This document shows, in pieces, positions 11,761 to 24,149 of a stretch of DNA of 64,000 nt. The notes under the pieces were generated by a model, which was not told where the DNA came from, searched no databases, and saw nothing but the letters and a program-made list of their open reading frames with translations. The DNA is from Macrobrachium rosenbergii. Lineage: Eukaryota; Arthropoda; Malacostraca; Decapoda; Palaemonidae. Position 1 is the first letter of the stretch, and every line of letters begins with the position of its first letter. Both the position numbers and the translations under genes were made by a program. The DNA lies in assembly GCF_040412425.1 (NCBI RefSeq), contig NC_089782.1, positions 19,775,122-19,839,121 of the forward strand, given 5' to 3'.

Positions 11761-12429
11761 TCGAGAATGCTCTGGCTTTCTTTGAGAGGATCGATTAAAG
11801 AAGCCCATTCATGCTGTCAAGACACTGATTTTAAACTTTGAAAGTCCAATGCTCCACGCAGGTGAGGGCTTCAAACTTCAGTGGCTTTTTCAGAAGAATA
11901 TGTCACTCATAACATTCTGGGTGCCACATTTTAGCGTAGCAACTCTGTGTTCGCCTCCACACTACCTGGAGAGATGTGAAGGCGACATATGAACTGCTTC
12001 TCGCCAGGACCGTGACGTTCCGCAGGATACTTTCCTGGGGCAGGGTATGACACTCATCCTATCCCTATAGAAATGGTTGATAGTTTTTTATGGTTGTTGG
12101 GTCGACTGCCTGTATGGACTTCCACCTCGTTAGCTTTAGTTGCGTTATCCTACCCTAGTTGAGCTTGGTCAGGTGGTTGGTTTTTACTTCGTTTGTCCTC
12201 ATTGTATGGTCAATATGGTCTAGTCACATTGTGGTCACGCCCCGTTGACAGATCATCTAGAACTCACCAGCTATACAGGTTGCAATCTTTGCTGAGACTC
12301 TAGTTAAGCAGAAGCGGACTTGGGTGACAGTAATCACCAAGTCAGCTATGCTAACAGGTAAGGAACCAAAGTATCTTTCACCTACATGTAGTGTGTTTTC
12401 CAAAAACTTATTCTGTCTGTACCCACCTC

Positions 12430-12763
12430 AATGGTAGAGTCAGTTATATATATCTGACAGGCAAGTCTCATGAACAAAATGATATTTTAATGATAAAATA
12501 AAGTTTGTTCATACTTACCTGGCAGATATATATATTCATAGTGCCCGCCCACCTCCCCTCAGGAGACAGTGGCACTAGAAAATCTGAATAGAAATAGAAT
12601 GGTTCCTGATACTACTTCTCCAGCAAGGAATGGGTATAACCACCTGATCTCCACTGCGTGTGTCGAAGTTTTGAAGGATTCTGTCGACTGTTTAGAGAAT
12701 ACAGCTATATATATATCACAGGTAAGTATGAACAAACTTTATTTTTATCATTAAAATATCATG
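12430..12763 (+). repeat. Palindromic 3' module of the first DIRS-like element
   Basis: The inverted terminus (TATATATATCTGACAGGCAAGT) at about 12440-12470 is followed by a self-complementary unit from about 12478 to 12763. Its two ends carry AAAGTTTGTTCATACTTACCTG and its complement. The right half (about 12580-12720) is an inverted copy of the 5' leader at about 6270-6410, including the GATCAGGTGGTTA and CAGGAACCATTC blocks. Confidence 0.8.
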
Positions 12764-15700
12764 TTTTCAATTCTTAATTTGTGCTGCCTCATTCAATACA
12801 TGCTTCAAAAGCAGAAGAGTTTCCATCTTGTCTGCTTGTATAGGCTTTAAAGTGCTAGAAACAGTAGCAAAATCATTCCAATTGTAGTCTGATTTTAAAG
12901 TTTGGCTTTGTGCTAGAAGAATAACTTGTAAGTAGTAATGGTGTTTATCTCATATCCATCACATTACAGTAGCCCTAGTAGCTATTGGGAGGACTTTTGC
13001 CAGTCTTGTAAATGTGGAGTTTTGATCTTTTGAACTAAAGACCTCATGGAATGAGATGGATAGTAATCCAGGAGCTCTAGATCTAACAAAGTCATGAAAC
13101 AGACAGGTACCTTGTTAGTAAAGCCATGGTATACACTGTTCAAGCTCATAACACGATGGATCTGAAAAGAAATAAATTTACTTGCCTCATCCACTTGGCA
13201 TGGAAGCAAATACCCAAGAATTTCATGTTGAAAAGGGAACTGTAAAAATCTCTTGAGGATGAGGAGAATGAGTCAGAGGAGCCCTCATTACAACAGGAGG
13301 TTGAAACACACTTACCGACAGCATTGACAGGGTTTATAGAGTGTTAAAACATTTATGAGTTAGTCCCTCAGTTGAAATTTTACCACAGAATTGTAAAATA
13401 ATGTCAAGAAACTCTCCTAGATCAGCTTATATTGATTTTACATAAAAGTGACAGATAACCCTTATTTATGAACCCTTTAAAATTCAAGTGATTTTGATAC
13501 TGTTTCCCTCTATTAAGCTGTGTGAGAAATGAAGGCTCTCTCACAGGAGGTCAAAACCAGGTGTTGAGTAATTAAACTACTAGACCTGTGATGGGACTTG
13601 ATGACTTGTTATCAAGGTATTTCAGTGACCTATAGCATGTCCCAGTTTAATACCTTAATGTCAATGTTTAAGAATTATTATATTGTACAAAGTGTTACCT
13701 GCCAAGGAAATGAAGATATGCATTTTAATCCAGATGTATAAGCATAGGGTTTGAATTGGGAGGTTAGGAAAGTTATGACTCTCTTTTCATGTAATGTACC
13801 AAATTAGAGCTGATATTGCAACAATAACAACTTATGAAAAATAAATTTTAAGCCTACTATAGGCTCAGTTTATTTCACTCTAGCAGCTTAGGAGTTGCTC
13901 ACTGGCAAGAGGATTGTTGACAGAGTCTCAAAAAGATATCGGAGAATAAGGTCAAATTCTTTCCAACGTCTTGATGATTCATCTGGAACCATCATGGGAA
14001 TAGATGTGGTTGGAAGAAAATGATTGCTAGCACCTGAGGTAGCATAATTTCTGGCATCAGAGTTAGATGAGATGTTTGAATGAGTCTGAGCCAATTAGTG
14101 CTACTAGGACTGGCAGCTACTAGCGCCAATCCAACTGAAGGACAAGTTGTTTTTGGGTGAGCTTTGCATCAGTAGTGTTAGTAAGCCTGGTACTGGTCCA
14201 AGTGTTCTAGTAGGTTTATTGGTGGTTCATTTGGTAGCAGGTGGACTCCACACTTGTAGAAAAGGCTTTTGGAGATTTTTAAAGGTAACTGCTGACTGTG
14301 AAGGTCTGCACACATCCCCAGATGAGGTAGAAGTGGAGAGAGCTTTAGAATACCTTGTGGTAGAAGATACAGTGCCATCAGAAAAGAATACTTGTAGCAA
14401 CAGTTCGAGTTCTGTAATCATCATTGATCCAGGTGATCCAGGCATAAATTTCAACATCATAATTTATTTTATCTAATTCAAGGGAAAGAATAAGGAGAAA
14501 CCATCAACAAGGAAAATATAAAGCAGCAAAAGATGAATTGACAATGAAAAAGGGTATATGTAATCATGAAATGTGTGATGAAAGCTAAAAATCTGGGAAG
14601 AAAAACCCAACAAGTAATGATATCAGGCAGGTTTTAATGTCTTGCAGTTTGGTGGAGCTTTGGAACACAGACGTGTGGATGACAAGATGAAACTCTACAA
14701 AATATTTTAGGTTTGGAGAATGAGCTCCTTTGATGTTATTTAGTACAAATTTGTAAAGTGATAAGGTTTGTTTGGGTGGATTTACAAGACTACGTTTGAG
14801 TTTTTATAAGAAAAAAAAAAGAAAAAAGTCAGTCCTTCTGCTGTGACATGCTATGTAGCATTATAAAGCTCCCTAGAGCAGTATTAAAGAACAAATTTAA
14901 TCCAAACTGACACATCCTACATGCTTATTAGATTGTTATCTTTGTTGAGAATATTGAGAGTAAATGATCCTGAAGTTTCCCATTTGCTTGGCATAAAAGT
15001 TTTTGCCATTTCATGTTTCATAGACATTTAACTCAGTGCAAGATTTTTACTCTAGTGATTCATTTTTCATCATAATGCAAGGATTTTTCTGACTGCTTTT
15101 TTCAGGTTTCTTGTGTTTTTGACCATTACTCTTCGCACATATCACTTGAGTACAGTAGAATCTTGCAATTGTGGGTTTTCCATCATCAGCTTTTGGCAAT
15201 TAACAGAATTGCCTGCTAATCAGGAAAAGAGGTCTTTGGTAAAAGAAACCCCTGTTTGTATGCTGTAGTGAGTAAAATAAGTGGAATGACTAGTTAGCAG
15301 GGTGTGTGTGCATGTGGTGTGCAGAACTGATAAATCATGAGATGTTGGTTGTGTAGTGTAAAATGTGGCAAAGCTGGCATTTGGATACAGCAGACAGTTT
15401 ATTGTTGATGAATAACTGACCAACTTGCTAAAATGAGACAAAGACTTTGTACTTGCTATGCTCTAAGCTAGTTGCTCTGATTAGGCTATCATAGGGATTG
15501 TCTTGCATCTTTGTGACCATTATATATTTGCTAGATATCCCATTTATCCATAACTTGTGCTTTGAATAATGACTAATTTTATTACTTAAATATCTTACTA
15601 CTACTGTATATAAAAGCAGATCTGGCTTTGCCATATATATTTTCTACGTAAGTGTGTGAATCCCTTGATTACCAAGGGAAACACCTTGACTAAGTAGCAT

Positions 15701-15765
15701 GCATTGTTTTACCAGGTCTCAGGATGGGAATTATAATGTGTCAACAATATTATTTCCGTAAATTA
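12764..15765. other. ABCA intron 1 sequence, no gene recognised
   Basis: AT-rich intron sequence. Between 13888 and 14476 both strands hold short frames, for example MFLGELCISSV at 14147 on + and MAQTHSNISSNSDARNY on -, which suggests an old inserted fragment. I recognise neither, and no termini were found. Confidence 0.5.
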
Positions 15766-17936
15766 CGTGGGAAGTTCATCAGTACATTTTAAACCAATTT
15801 TTGTCTTTTTTTAGTTATATAAATAGCTTAAGTCGCTGGCGAACAATTTGTAGTTCAATTTTAATTTTAGTTTTTTCAAAATGAATCACTGATCATGAAA
15901 TGCCTTACTCTCATATAACTTACTCCCAGCAATAAAACTAGTTTCAAGTCCAACTATTCCTCAGATCTTCCCAAAACCCCTAGCTGTGTAACCTGCCTCA
16001 TTTTTTGGGGGACTTTACCATGTTCCTGTGTTTTTCTGCTGTATTTGGTGTTACATTTTCTACATTTTTCTTCACACCTGGATTTTCTTCAAAAATAATT
16101 TTCATCTTGGTGTCCTAGTGCAAAATGTTATGGGGATGCAAGCTTTTTTAAAGTCCAGTGGCATCACTGCCAGTTGTTGCTAATGTGCAGGTAGTTTTAT
16201 AGTGATTCAGGTTTTCCAAAGTACTGTTCTAGCTCTTTTGATATAATTGGTTTCCTAAGTTTTATTCAGTTTTCCCCCTTGCAATTTTGCTTTGGCCCTT
16301 CTCCCGTACATAGGTAAGTTTTCACATTTTGTGTGACTATTTCACAGTAGTGGGTTACTTATGTTTTTTAGCCTATTTTTTCAGACCCTCCCCTGTAAAT
16401 GATTCATCTCTCATAAGACTGGATTTATGTGATGATCAATGCAGTCAAAAAATAATAGTGTTAATATGTTCTTTGGCTGCTGAGCTGTTGGATCTACTGC
16501 ATGGATCTGGAACCCTTTGCGCTCCAGAAGGTCTGCAATTTCTTTTAAGCTCACCAATTATGGGAATTAGTTGCTACACATGGGAGGGCTGCTTATGTTT
16601 GCCAGGCTCTGCGTCACTGACAGTCCCTGTTGCCTGCAGTTCCCACGCTCTCTGCCATGTCTTGATCTTGGCGAGGTTAAAGTGACCTCTACCATGCCAC
16701 TGATTATTCCTTTGTTCTAGACTATGTACCTTTGATTGCAGCATTGTCTTCAACTTATGCAGTGCTATCAACATCTAGGACATTGACTGCTACCATATCT
16801 TTGACATCCTCCCGCCTCCCTTAGGTTCTGACCTCTAGCACTGGTCTTCAGTTTGGAGGATCTTCCTCCTCCTGTTGATTTGTCTCCCTTTGACCTTGAC
16901 TATAACTGCCAGAGTTCATCCTCATTCAGGAGTATCGTAGGTAGCACCTATGTAACAAGTCTTCATCTACTAAGTCTTCATGTCTTGCTGAGCGCCAATC
17001 ATTGACTTTAAGTAAAATCTTTGTAACCACTCACTTCAAGAGACTGGACGCCATGGCGTCAACTATTGATCCATCTATGATAGTCGAAGAGGCTCTTATT
17101 CTTCTCTGCACCACCACAGGTCCAGGTATTTTTCATCACATTTTTCCAGACATGATTCCTCCCTTGCTTGATGTCCTTTGGGACAATATCAGGCCATCTT
17201 TCAGTTCAGACAGGCAGAAAAGACTTATGAAACGATTGCCCATTTTTTATTTCAGCTGTTTCTCCAGTAATGTCCTCATTCCTCACAGACCTTCAGATTT
17301 CCTTTCCTTGTGCGTCTAAGGTCATCAATTGAGACTGCCCCAGGATGATGTGGATTCAGGAAGCAAACAATGAAAACAGCTTTGTTTTCTGTGAAGAGGT
17401 TGAACCCTTCAGGAATAACTGAAAATTATTCAGTATAAGGCACAGTGCTTGTAGCTTCCTAGGAAATCTGGAATTATTCAAAGTATTTGAATAACTCATA
17501 TATCTGATACTTCGTGTATGGATGAGGCACTGGAAGGATAGTCCAACGAATCTACTGCAGTTTTTTAATGCAGATGAAATGCAACTTCTTAAGAAAATTA
17601 CCCATCTTTGCAAGATCTTTGCAAAACTAAAGGACATCAATCAAATTCAGTTGTGTATTAGTATACCCCTTGAAACACAGTTCACTTCAATTATGTAAGA
17701 TTATATTTTTAGCCTTGAATTTTTAAAAATTTTTCTGCGACCAAGAGAACCATGAAAATTCACCTATAGCTAAGAGGGTAAAGACCATCACCCTTATAGA
17801 CCACTGCCTCACATGTGCAATAGCAAGACTGCTCCTGAGTGTTCATTGACATCTCAGCCCTTTCATTCTGGTTTATTTTGGAGGCTCTAGGGCTGGTTCT
17901 TATTCAGTCAATTAGAGGGGTCCCTTTTATTTGTCA

Positions 17937-18010
17937 GTTATGTTTAATAGTTTTCTTGAATAACTGGTTCTTCAGTTATAGTTAATAGTTTTCTTGAATA
18001 ATTGGTTCTT
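17937..18010. repeat. 38-bp tandem duplication
   Basis: Two adjacent copies of GTTATRRTTAATAGTTTTCT followed by TGAATAAYTGGTTCTT, with a few differences, period 38 bp. Confidence 0.85.
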
Positions 18011-18689
18011 CTATGTCAACACTATTTTGAATAAAATTAGCTTGATTACTAATAAAGATAATATGATGTTGTGTTATGTCCAGTGCGGTTGGGATTCAAA
18101 TAAAAAAGAATTCTTGGCTGATTCAGATGGATTCCTGATCCCCAAATCTCTACCAGGTGTTCAGACAGTGTTTTACGGCTCCCATCTGATTTCTTCTTGC
18201 TGTCATAGTGATTGGTGCTATTAGGCATTCAGGATTTTGGCAGTTACATTGTTCAGGTCACTGGAACCCAGGATAGCTATGTTTAGAAACATCCCCCATC
18301 TGGAAGCACAAGAATTTTTTATCCTTCTGCAATAACTTTTGTTTAAAGAGGATGTATTCAGCAGAAATAGGTAGACACGGGGATGACGTCTGGCCTGGTC
18401 GAGATCTGACAAACAGTGTGACCCAATATTGAGGACGTGGTCTAAATACTGATGAATAGGTTTCCACTGGAAGAAAGGGAAGCTCTTAGGTTCAGAAAAA
18501 AGTAGCTGATTATATGCAAGATATGAACGTAGACTTCCTTTCAGCTTCAGTCAGGAGGTAGAAGAGTTGTCAGTGGTTTTTAGATGGCTTGTGTCAGACA
18601 AGTGAGCCTCTCTGTACCCTCATTTGGTTGAGAATTTGGAGACACTAATCCAACATCCTTCTCTCAATATGGGAATCAGGTATTTTTAA

Positions 18690-18975
18690 CAGTAGGGAAG
18701 ATTCATCCCAAAATGTAAACATTTTCATAAAATTGATTATTTAGATACTTACAGTTAAAAGTAAAGGATACTCCAGCCGTCCACATCTTAGTCACTTATT
18801 GGGTTGCCAGGAAAGAACATAGTAAATGAAACTCGAGACCTGGACCTGTTGGAGAACATCTGGGTGAAACATCCACCTGGTCGACTAAGTCATTTTTTCT
18901 TTCTTTTATTTGAATGCCAATCAAAGAAGGTGTAAGCTACCTTTAACAGTAGGTAAGTATCCAAATAATAAATTA
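18690..18975 (+). repeat. Palindromic 3' module of a DIRS-like element
   Basis: TTTTTAACAGTAGG near 18690 is followed by a unit whose left end (GATACTTACAGTTAAAAG, about 18755) is complementary to its right end (CTTTAACAGTAGGTAAGTATC, about 18940-18962). The layout is the same as at 12430-12763 and 28370-28690, with a different sequence. Confidence 0.65.
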
Positions 18976-18979
18976 TATA

Positions 18980-19672
18980 AATTATGAAAAATTATATTTC
19001 TTCTCAGGTGTCTCCAAGTTTTTCCATCTTTTTAATTCTTGGTCCAGTTAAAAATTACTGGTCATCTGGCAATAACAGATATCCCAAACTTCCTAGGCAT
19101 TTGTTAATTAGTTATTCTTCTGTTTTGTACCCTGATTTCCCACTGGAATACTCTGTATTTTTATAGGGATGTGAAACGAGTATTTTGTACTAACAGTGAT
19201 GTTCAACAACACAGAGCACAAGACAGGCTGTTCAGTAACTGCAGTCCTGAAATGATAATATGGAAATAAAGAATAAAAAATTTATTTTTCTTACATCTTT
19301 TTCCTTCAGTTTGGTTTGTTAGCTGTAGTACTTTTGCTCTGTACTTGTATTTTACCATTTGTTTACATTTTTAAGACTTGTGATAACGTTGCTGAATACA
19401 TTGGAATTGACATTTCTGTACAGTATCCCTGTCTTGTATTGCTAAATAGTCAATATTAAGAAACACAATTTAATTTCTACAGTATTGCAGTTCCCAAATT
19501 AATGCATGGATTTTATGTATTGCACGTACCTAAGTATTTTTAGTTTGATATGTGATTGGTGCTGTACAAGGTGGAACATAATGTGTGGTTAAGTTAATGT
19601 GATAATCATTTAAAATATTGTGCCTGAACTGCTTTAAAGTACTTTTTTTATGAATACCTTTTTTCATTGCAG
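18980..19672. other. ABCA intron 1, distal end
   Basis: AT-rich sequence leading to a good acceptor (TTTTTTCATTGCAG at 19659-19672). Nothing else recognised. Confidence 0.6.
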
Positions 19673-19753
19673 GAGTTTGTAATGCCACTGTATTTCATCT
19701 TAGTTTTGGCATTATTTCGTTTATTTATCCCAGACACGACATTTGAAAAATTT
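19673..19753 (+). CDS. ABCA5: ABCA5-like transporter, exon 2 (TM1), 3' end unresolved
   Basis: After TTTTTTCATTGCAG the frame that continues exon 1 in phase 0 reads EFVMPLYFILVLALFRLFIP, the first transmembrane helix of an ABCA protein, joined naturally to RRKTIT of exon 1. It then reads DTTFEKF and meets TGA at 19754-19756. No canonical donor lies before this stop except a weak GT at 19719, and the next GT (AATGTCAGC) lies just after it. So the true end is uncertain. Options are a donor at 19719, a one-base assembly error in the A5T4 run, or a broken allele. All other exons are clean. Confidence 0.6.
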
Positions 19754-19756
19754 TGA

Positions 19757-20380
19757 GAATGTCAGCAACAAAAAACAGCATTTTTTAGATTGAATAATCA
19801 TGAACATTCTACATGTTACCTCAAATAATGGGCTACAGGCATTAGTGTCCTTATTTACTTTGGGGCAAAGGCTGCATTATTTATAAGCAGACCCCCTTAG
19901 GATGGTTACCACGTATAGTGTGACTTGTGTGGCACACTGTAAATGATGCTAATAGTTCTTTGTAGCATGCCCTCTTTCAAGATGTATTGGTACTGCAAAA
20001 AATTTGTTTATCTGTTCTTTCAGTCTCTTTCTGTTTAGCTGTTCAACCTCTGTAACTTTATAAAGCTGTCATTTTCATCTGTTAGAATAACCTGAGTTAT
20101 GAGTCTAAAAATGTGTTTTTTCTGTCTTTAAATTATTTTATAATAATACGTCAATCAGATACTTGTTATTACAATCATTAAAGTACTATACTGTATATGT
20201 TTTCCAAGGAATATTTGCATGTGCTGTATATGATATGCTGTCTTAGTTTTCCTTTGTATAATCTGCCCAACTTGTTCCAGTGTGTTAGATCTGAATTTTT
20301 CTGCTGCTAGGCCCTACATTTCTTTGCAGCTTCCTTATTTATAAGAAGATCTTCCATGAAACATAGAATCTGTAGGAAGG
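19757..20380. other. ABCA intron 2, proximal part
   Basis: AT-rich intron sequence with nothing recognised. The missing loop exon expected between exons 2 and 3 was looked for here and not found. Confidence 0.5.
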
Positions 20381-21800
20381 AGAAAGATGCTCTTCTTTGT
20401 TACAAACCCCTTGCAAAATTTCAACAGTCCACAGCTTCAAATTCTTATCAATAAGGAATCTCCAGGACCTAGTCAATTCTTGCTCTAAATATCAGAACTC
20501 ATTAGCATGGCTCTCTCAACTGTCTAGTGTCATGTGCAATTTTTGCCTGAGTTTTCATTTGGTGTGGGTCTTCATCTGTGCCCTTGTTCTGTGATCTCCT
20601 GGTCCCTCCTGCAAATTGTCATCTTACTACTACCATATCTCATGCTATGCCGATCAAGATTTCCTCCTCCCCTCTTTTCACATTTTCGAATGATCTCAAT
20701 GTGTGAGACGTTATTTTCCAAATCTAACGGACATTACTACCATCTGGCAGAGAAAGTCATATTCCAGTTATTTTCTAATATCTTCCTAGGACAAACCTTA
20801 AGAATAAATTCTCTAAGGGCTTTGGTGCTCAGTCAAAAAGCTCTCTATTCAGAGTTTCGGTATTATGCACTGTCTTAAGTTTTATCCATGTTGATAAGCT
20901 CATTGAAGGTTTCTTTCATAGATTCCCTCTCAAGTAACCTGAGTTCAGGGCAAGTAGCAACCTCTTCAAGGTAACAGAAATTTATCAAAGTATCTAAGAT
21001 ACGACCTGGCTATTCATAAGTCTGTATTCTTACCTTCAGCTGTTTAAAATTATCAAACAATTATCCCGAACAAATCATTTGGGTTTTAGAACTAGTGGGA
21101 CTGAGCGTAACTACCCTGTACAATCCCTAAGCCAATACCCTTTTTTTCTTACTTTGGGATAATAATTTTTATGGTTGGCAGTCACGGTTTCGCATCTGGT
21201 TTTATGGTTCTTGTCTAGTGACAGAAATTGGTAATTTGAGTCTAGTCACATAATTGGGTTATGGCGGTTGATACAGCCTAGCAGATTTTTCAGTCTCTGG
21301 GTTATTGCTGGATGTTTAGGAATGCAGAAAATAATGATTTTCGGTTATTGCGATTTTCTTATCATCACATTGTTAAAACAATACCTTTTGATTTCTTGGG
21401 ACTGCCTGAAATTTTATAATGTTAATAATAATAATAATAATAATAATACAGTAGCTCACCAGAGTTATACCGGATTAAAGCAGCCCAAATTTTCAGCCTG
21501 GTTTGAAAGCTGGAAACTTCCAATACAGTATATTGTTGTTATATATACGTGAATTTATAATTTTTCCATAAAACTTATTTTAACAGTTGGAATTACCTAA
21601 TTTAATAGTGTTTGTGAAAAATATACAGTCTTCCACAATCATCAGGATAAAAGTTTTAATATTTCAACAAAAATAAATCCCAGACCCTCATCCCAAAATG
21701 CCCAGTCATCTTACATTACAGCTCTTAAAACTGTTCAGCCCCCTGGGTATACTGGATCACCTTAAAGTGCTTATGACAACAATGATTTAAATTTTAAAAT
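20380..21800 (+). mobile_element. DIRS-like 3' region remnant
   Basis: The sequence at about 21115-21320 (CCAATACCCTTTTTTTCTTA, GGGATAATAATTTTTATGG, LxxLTxxx-like noise) and the CAGCCCCCTGGGTATACTGG at about 21737 match the 3' untranslated region of the element at 21945-28690 (about 27720-28230). The part at 20380-20880 is probably the decayed coding sequence in front of it. No terminus was placed. It sits just left of the second element and may be an older insertion. Confidence 0.5.
21424..21448. repeat. (AAT)n microsatellite
   Basis: Eight or so AAT units; the poly-Asn frame across it is not a gene. Confidence 0.9.
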
Positions 21801-22255
21801 ACTAACATTCCTTAAAACAGCAGATATCCTAAAGTTATTTAATGCAACTTTAAATATAATGTCAACGAAGTGCTGACAACCAATCCAAGTTAGTTGTTTT
21901 TCTCATAGTATTGAACGTTACCAGGGAAGTTAGATTTTTATAAAGTATGTTTTTAAACATCTAACTTCCTGGTAGTTATATATATAGCTCAAGTCCCCTG
22001 ACGTCGGCAGAATTTCAAAACTTCGCGGCAATCGCGATCGGTAGTCAGGTGAACCACCTGTCGCCTCTACCCAGGTACCTGGAACCATTCCAACTATTCC
22101 TCAGATCTTCCCTGTCGCTGTGTCGGTAACATCGATGGAATTTCGCTCGTAGCCTGTGTTTCGCAACTTATTTTGGTGAAGTACACTTTGGCTTGGCTTT
22201 CGCTTGTTCGCTTTTGGATTTTCTTATAACATATCTGACTTCATCAAGTGTGAAA

Positions 22256-24140
22256 ATGTGTGTGGGGATGCAAAGCGGCACTAAAGTCTCTTGGATCCCC
22301 ACTCAGTATGTCTGAAGAATGGGAATGGAAGACCGGCTCAGAAGAGCCAAAGTACTGTTTCTCACTCTTCTTGATATAACCAGGAATAGTTCATTCTTTT
22401 CCCCTTGCTAACTATCCTATTGATCCTTCTCCGTAGTGGTAGTCTCTGAACCCCCTACTGAAACAGGTAAGGACCCAACACTTAATGATTTGTTGGCTGC
22501 CATTCAGACCCCTGGCTCACAGGTAAAATCCTCAGAAGACAGGGATAATATGTGATCGATAATAAGAGATCTAAAAATACAAGTGTTAATATGTTGTTAG
22601 TGCAAGTGCAGTGGAGGGTCGACCGCTCGGGTCCTGTTGTGCTCCTAGTCTAGACCTCTTCCAAGCTCACCAACCCCTGTGAGAAGGAAAGTCGACAGGC
22701 GAAGGGAGGCAAGAGGCTTTAGCTACCGGCAGTGTCCCCTCAGCGTACCTGTTGACATTTCCCAGGACGCTCACCTCGCCATAGGAAAGGCGAGGTTAAA
22801 GTGTTTTTCATCACCAGTTGCTGTACGTCACCGGAGAAGCTTTGACCCGATAACTCGCTGAAGGCGGCCAGTTCTCAAGTAACCTCTAGGTTTGGCAGGA
22901 CAGCGAAGTTAAGTCTGAGCGCCAGGAGGCCAGGAGGGAAGTCAGGCGCCGGGCGCCAGTCATCTGGACGCCAGGACGTCGGGCGTCCGAGAAGCTGGAC
23001 GCCAGGGCGTCGGCGCCGAAGCTGGACGCCAGGACATCAGCGTCGGAGGCTGGACGCCAGGGCGTCGGGAAGTTGGAGCGCCAGGGGGCGTGAGGGCTGG
23101 ACGCCAGGACGCCAGGCGTGAAGCTGGACGCCAGGACGTCAAGAAGCTTGACTCCAGGACGCCAGCGTCGCGAGGTTGGACGCCAGGACGTCCCGAGAAG
23201 CTGGGCGTCAGGATGTCGAGCGTCAAGAAGCTGGACGGGACGCCAGGCGAGAAGCTGGGCGCCAGGACGCCAAGTGTCAAGACCAGGATGTGGGCGTCAT
23301 TAAGCTGTACGCCAAGGCGTCAAGAAAATGGATGCCAACACGCCAGGGCCAGAGACTGGACGCCAGGCGTCAAGATGATATTTTGAAAGACGTCGCTTAC
23401 TTCCGTCTTCGGAAAATCGGAAAAGAGAATGATAATATCTCGCATTCTCTCTTGTGAATCCTATTGTAGAGATTTCTGACGAAGACAATATAAAAGGCCA
23501 TCAGCTTTCATCAGACTTGAAAAGGCTTATGAAGCTATTTTCGGAAATTTTTCCAGATAGAAATTTTATCCTGACTCCTCATTCCCTGCCTTCAGAATTT
23601 ACTCTTGTGAAGAGCGTCTAAGAGGGCAACATTTATGAAGAATGGATACTTTCAAAGGAGAAACAATGAAAGACAGCATTTGTTTTTCCTCCAACCAAAC
23701 TAGCTCAAGGTCTAGTTTTTAGTATCAAACTGGAGAATCGTTTGGCCTCGAAATACCTGCCCCTTCCCAGGAACCTTCTCGAATCTTATTCACTCTTCTG
23801 ACAGTGTCAAGAACTCATATATCTGTTGGTCGATATGGATAAGGATTGAGATAGTTCCAACGAATTTGCATCTTTCTAGGAAGGAATCCTGGAAGAAATT
23901 CAACCCATCTTTGCCTTTCCTGACTCATATATCTGATGTCGTCATGGATAAAATCAGAGATAGTTTCAATTTTCAACTGCACCTCTTCTCTCAAGATTTG
24001 GTAGAAGAGGACTTTTCATCTTGGCCCAGAAAACCGTAAGATTTTAATATCTAAAACAGCAAGAAAAGTCCTACCAACGGCTTTCATCGCTTAAAAAGAG
24101 TTAAGGCTGAGGTTCCTGTGTTTCAGGTATCCCAGCTCTT
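22256..24140 (+). pseudogene. gag-like region of the second DIRS-like element
   Basis: It begins at an ATG at 22256 (MCVGMQSGT), the position equivalent to the gag start of the first element. A GC-rich Arg-rich segment follows, then the repeat array at 22925-23370 and a more ordinary AT-rich part to about 24140. No frame stays open. Function is assigned by position only. Confidence 0.5.
22925..23370. repeat. GCTGGACGCCAGGACGTC minisatellite, 23-30 bp units
   Basis: About 17 degenerate units built on GCTGGACGCCAGGACGTC with 5-12 bp of variable spacer. The core is nearly self-complementary (GACGTC, GGCGCC), so all six frames are partly open and encode Lys/Arg/Asp-rich repeats. Single units recur near 25260-25330. 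This is the counterpart of the array at 7816 in the first element. Confidence 0.88.
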
Positions 24141-24149
24141 TCGTGATCG

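Larger units (their letters stand above)
6228..12763 (+). mobile_element. DIRS-like retroelement, near full length but decayed
   Basis: About 6.5 kb inside ABCA intron 1. The 5' terminus (from about 6228, with TTCATGAGACTTACCTGTCAG and an ATATATATAGCTG stretch) returns inverted at about 12430-12480. A palindromic 3' module follows, to 12763. Between them, in order, are a gag-like region, RT with a YLDD box, RNase H and a tyrosine recombinase. This order and the inverted termini are typical of DIRS-like elements. No LTRs and no DDE integrase are seen. Frameshifts and stops in every ORF mean it is not autonomous. Confidence 0.82.
15770..18975 (+). mobile_element. Decayed DIRS-like element, internally deleted
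   Basis: The start, around 15800, resembles the 5' end of the element at 21945 (TTATATAAATAGCTTAAGTCGC). CCAACTATTCCTCAGATCTTCCC at about 15952 is the same as at about 22098. A gag-like frame lies at 17002-17319 (MTLSKIFVTTHFKRLDAMAS). An RT-like block at 18120-18440 shares GATTCCTGATCCCCAAAT and the PNIEDV segment with 24430-24760. It ends with a palindromic module at 18690-18975. RNase H and recombinase were not seen, so the middle is deleted or lost. Confidence 0.6.

Noticed and set aside
14147..14476. 109-codon ORF in ABCA intron 1 on the + strand
   Set aside because: No recognisable domain, and opposing minus-strand frames of similar length; it looks like chance or an old repeat.
22925..23370. 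Regular GC-rich repeats resembling a CRISPR array
   Set aside because: Units vary in length and sequence, spacers are only 5-12 bp and not unique, and the genome is eukaryotic; it is a minisatellite in a gag frame.
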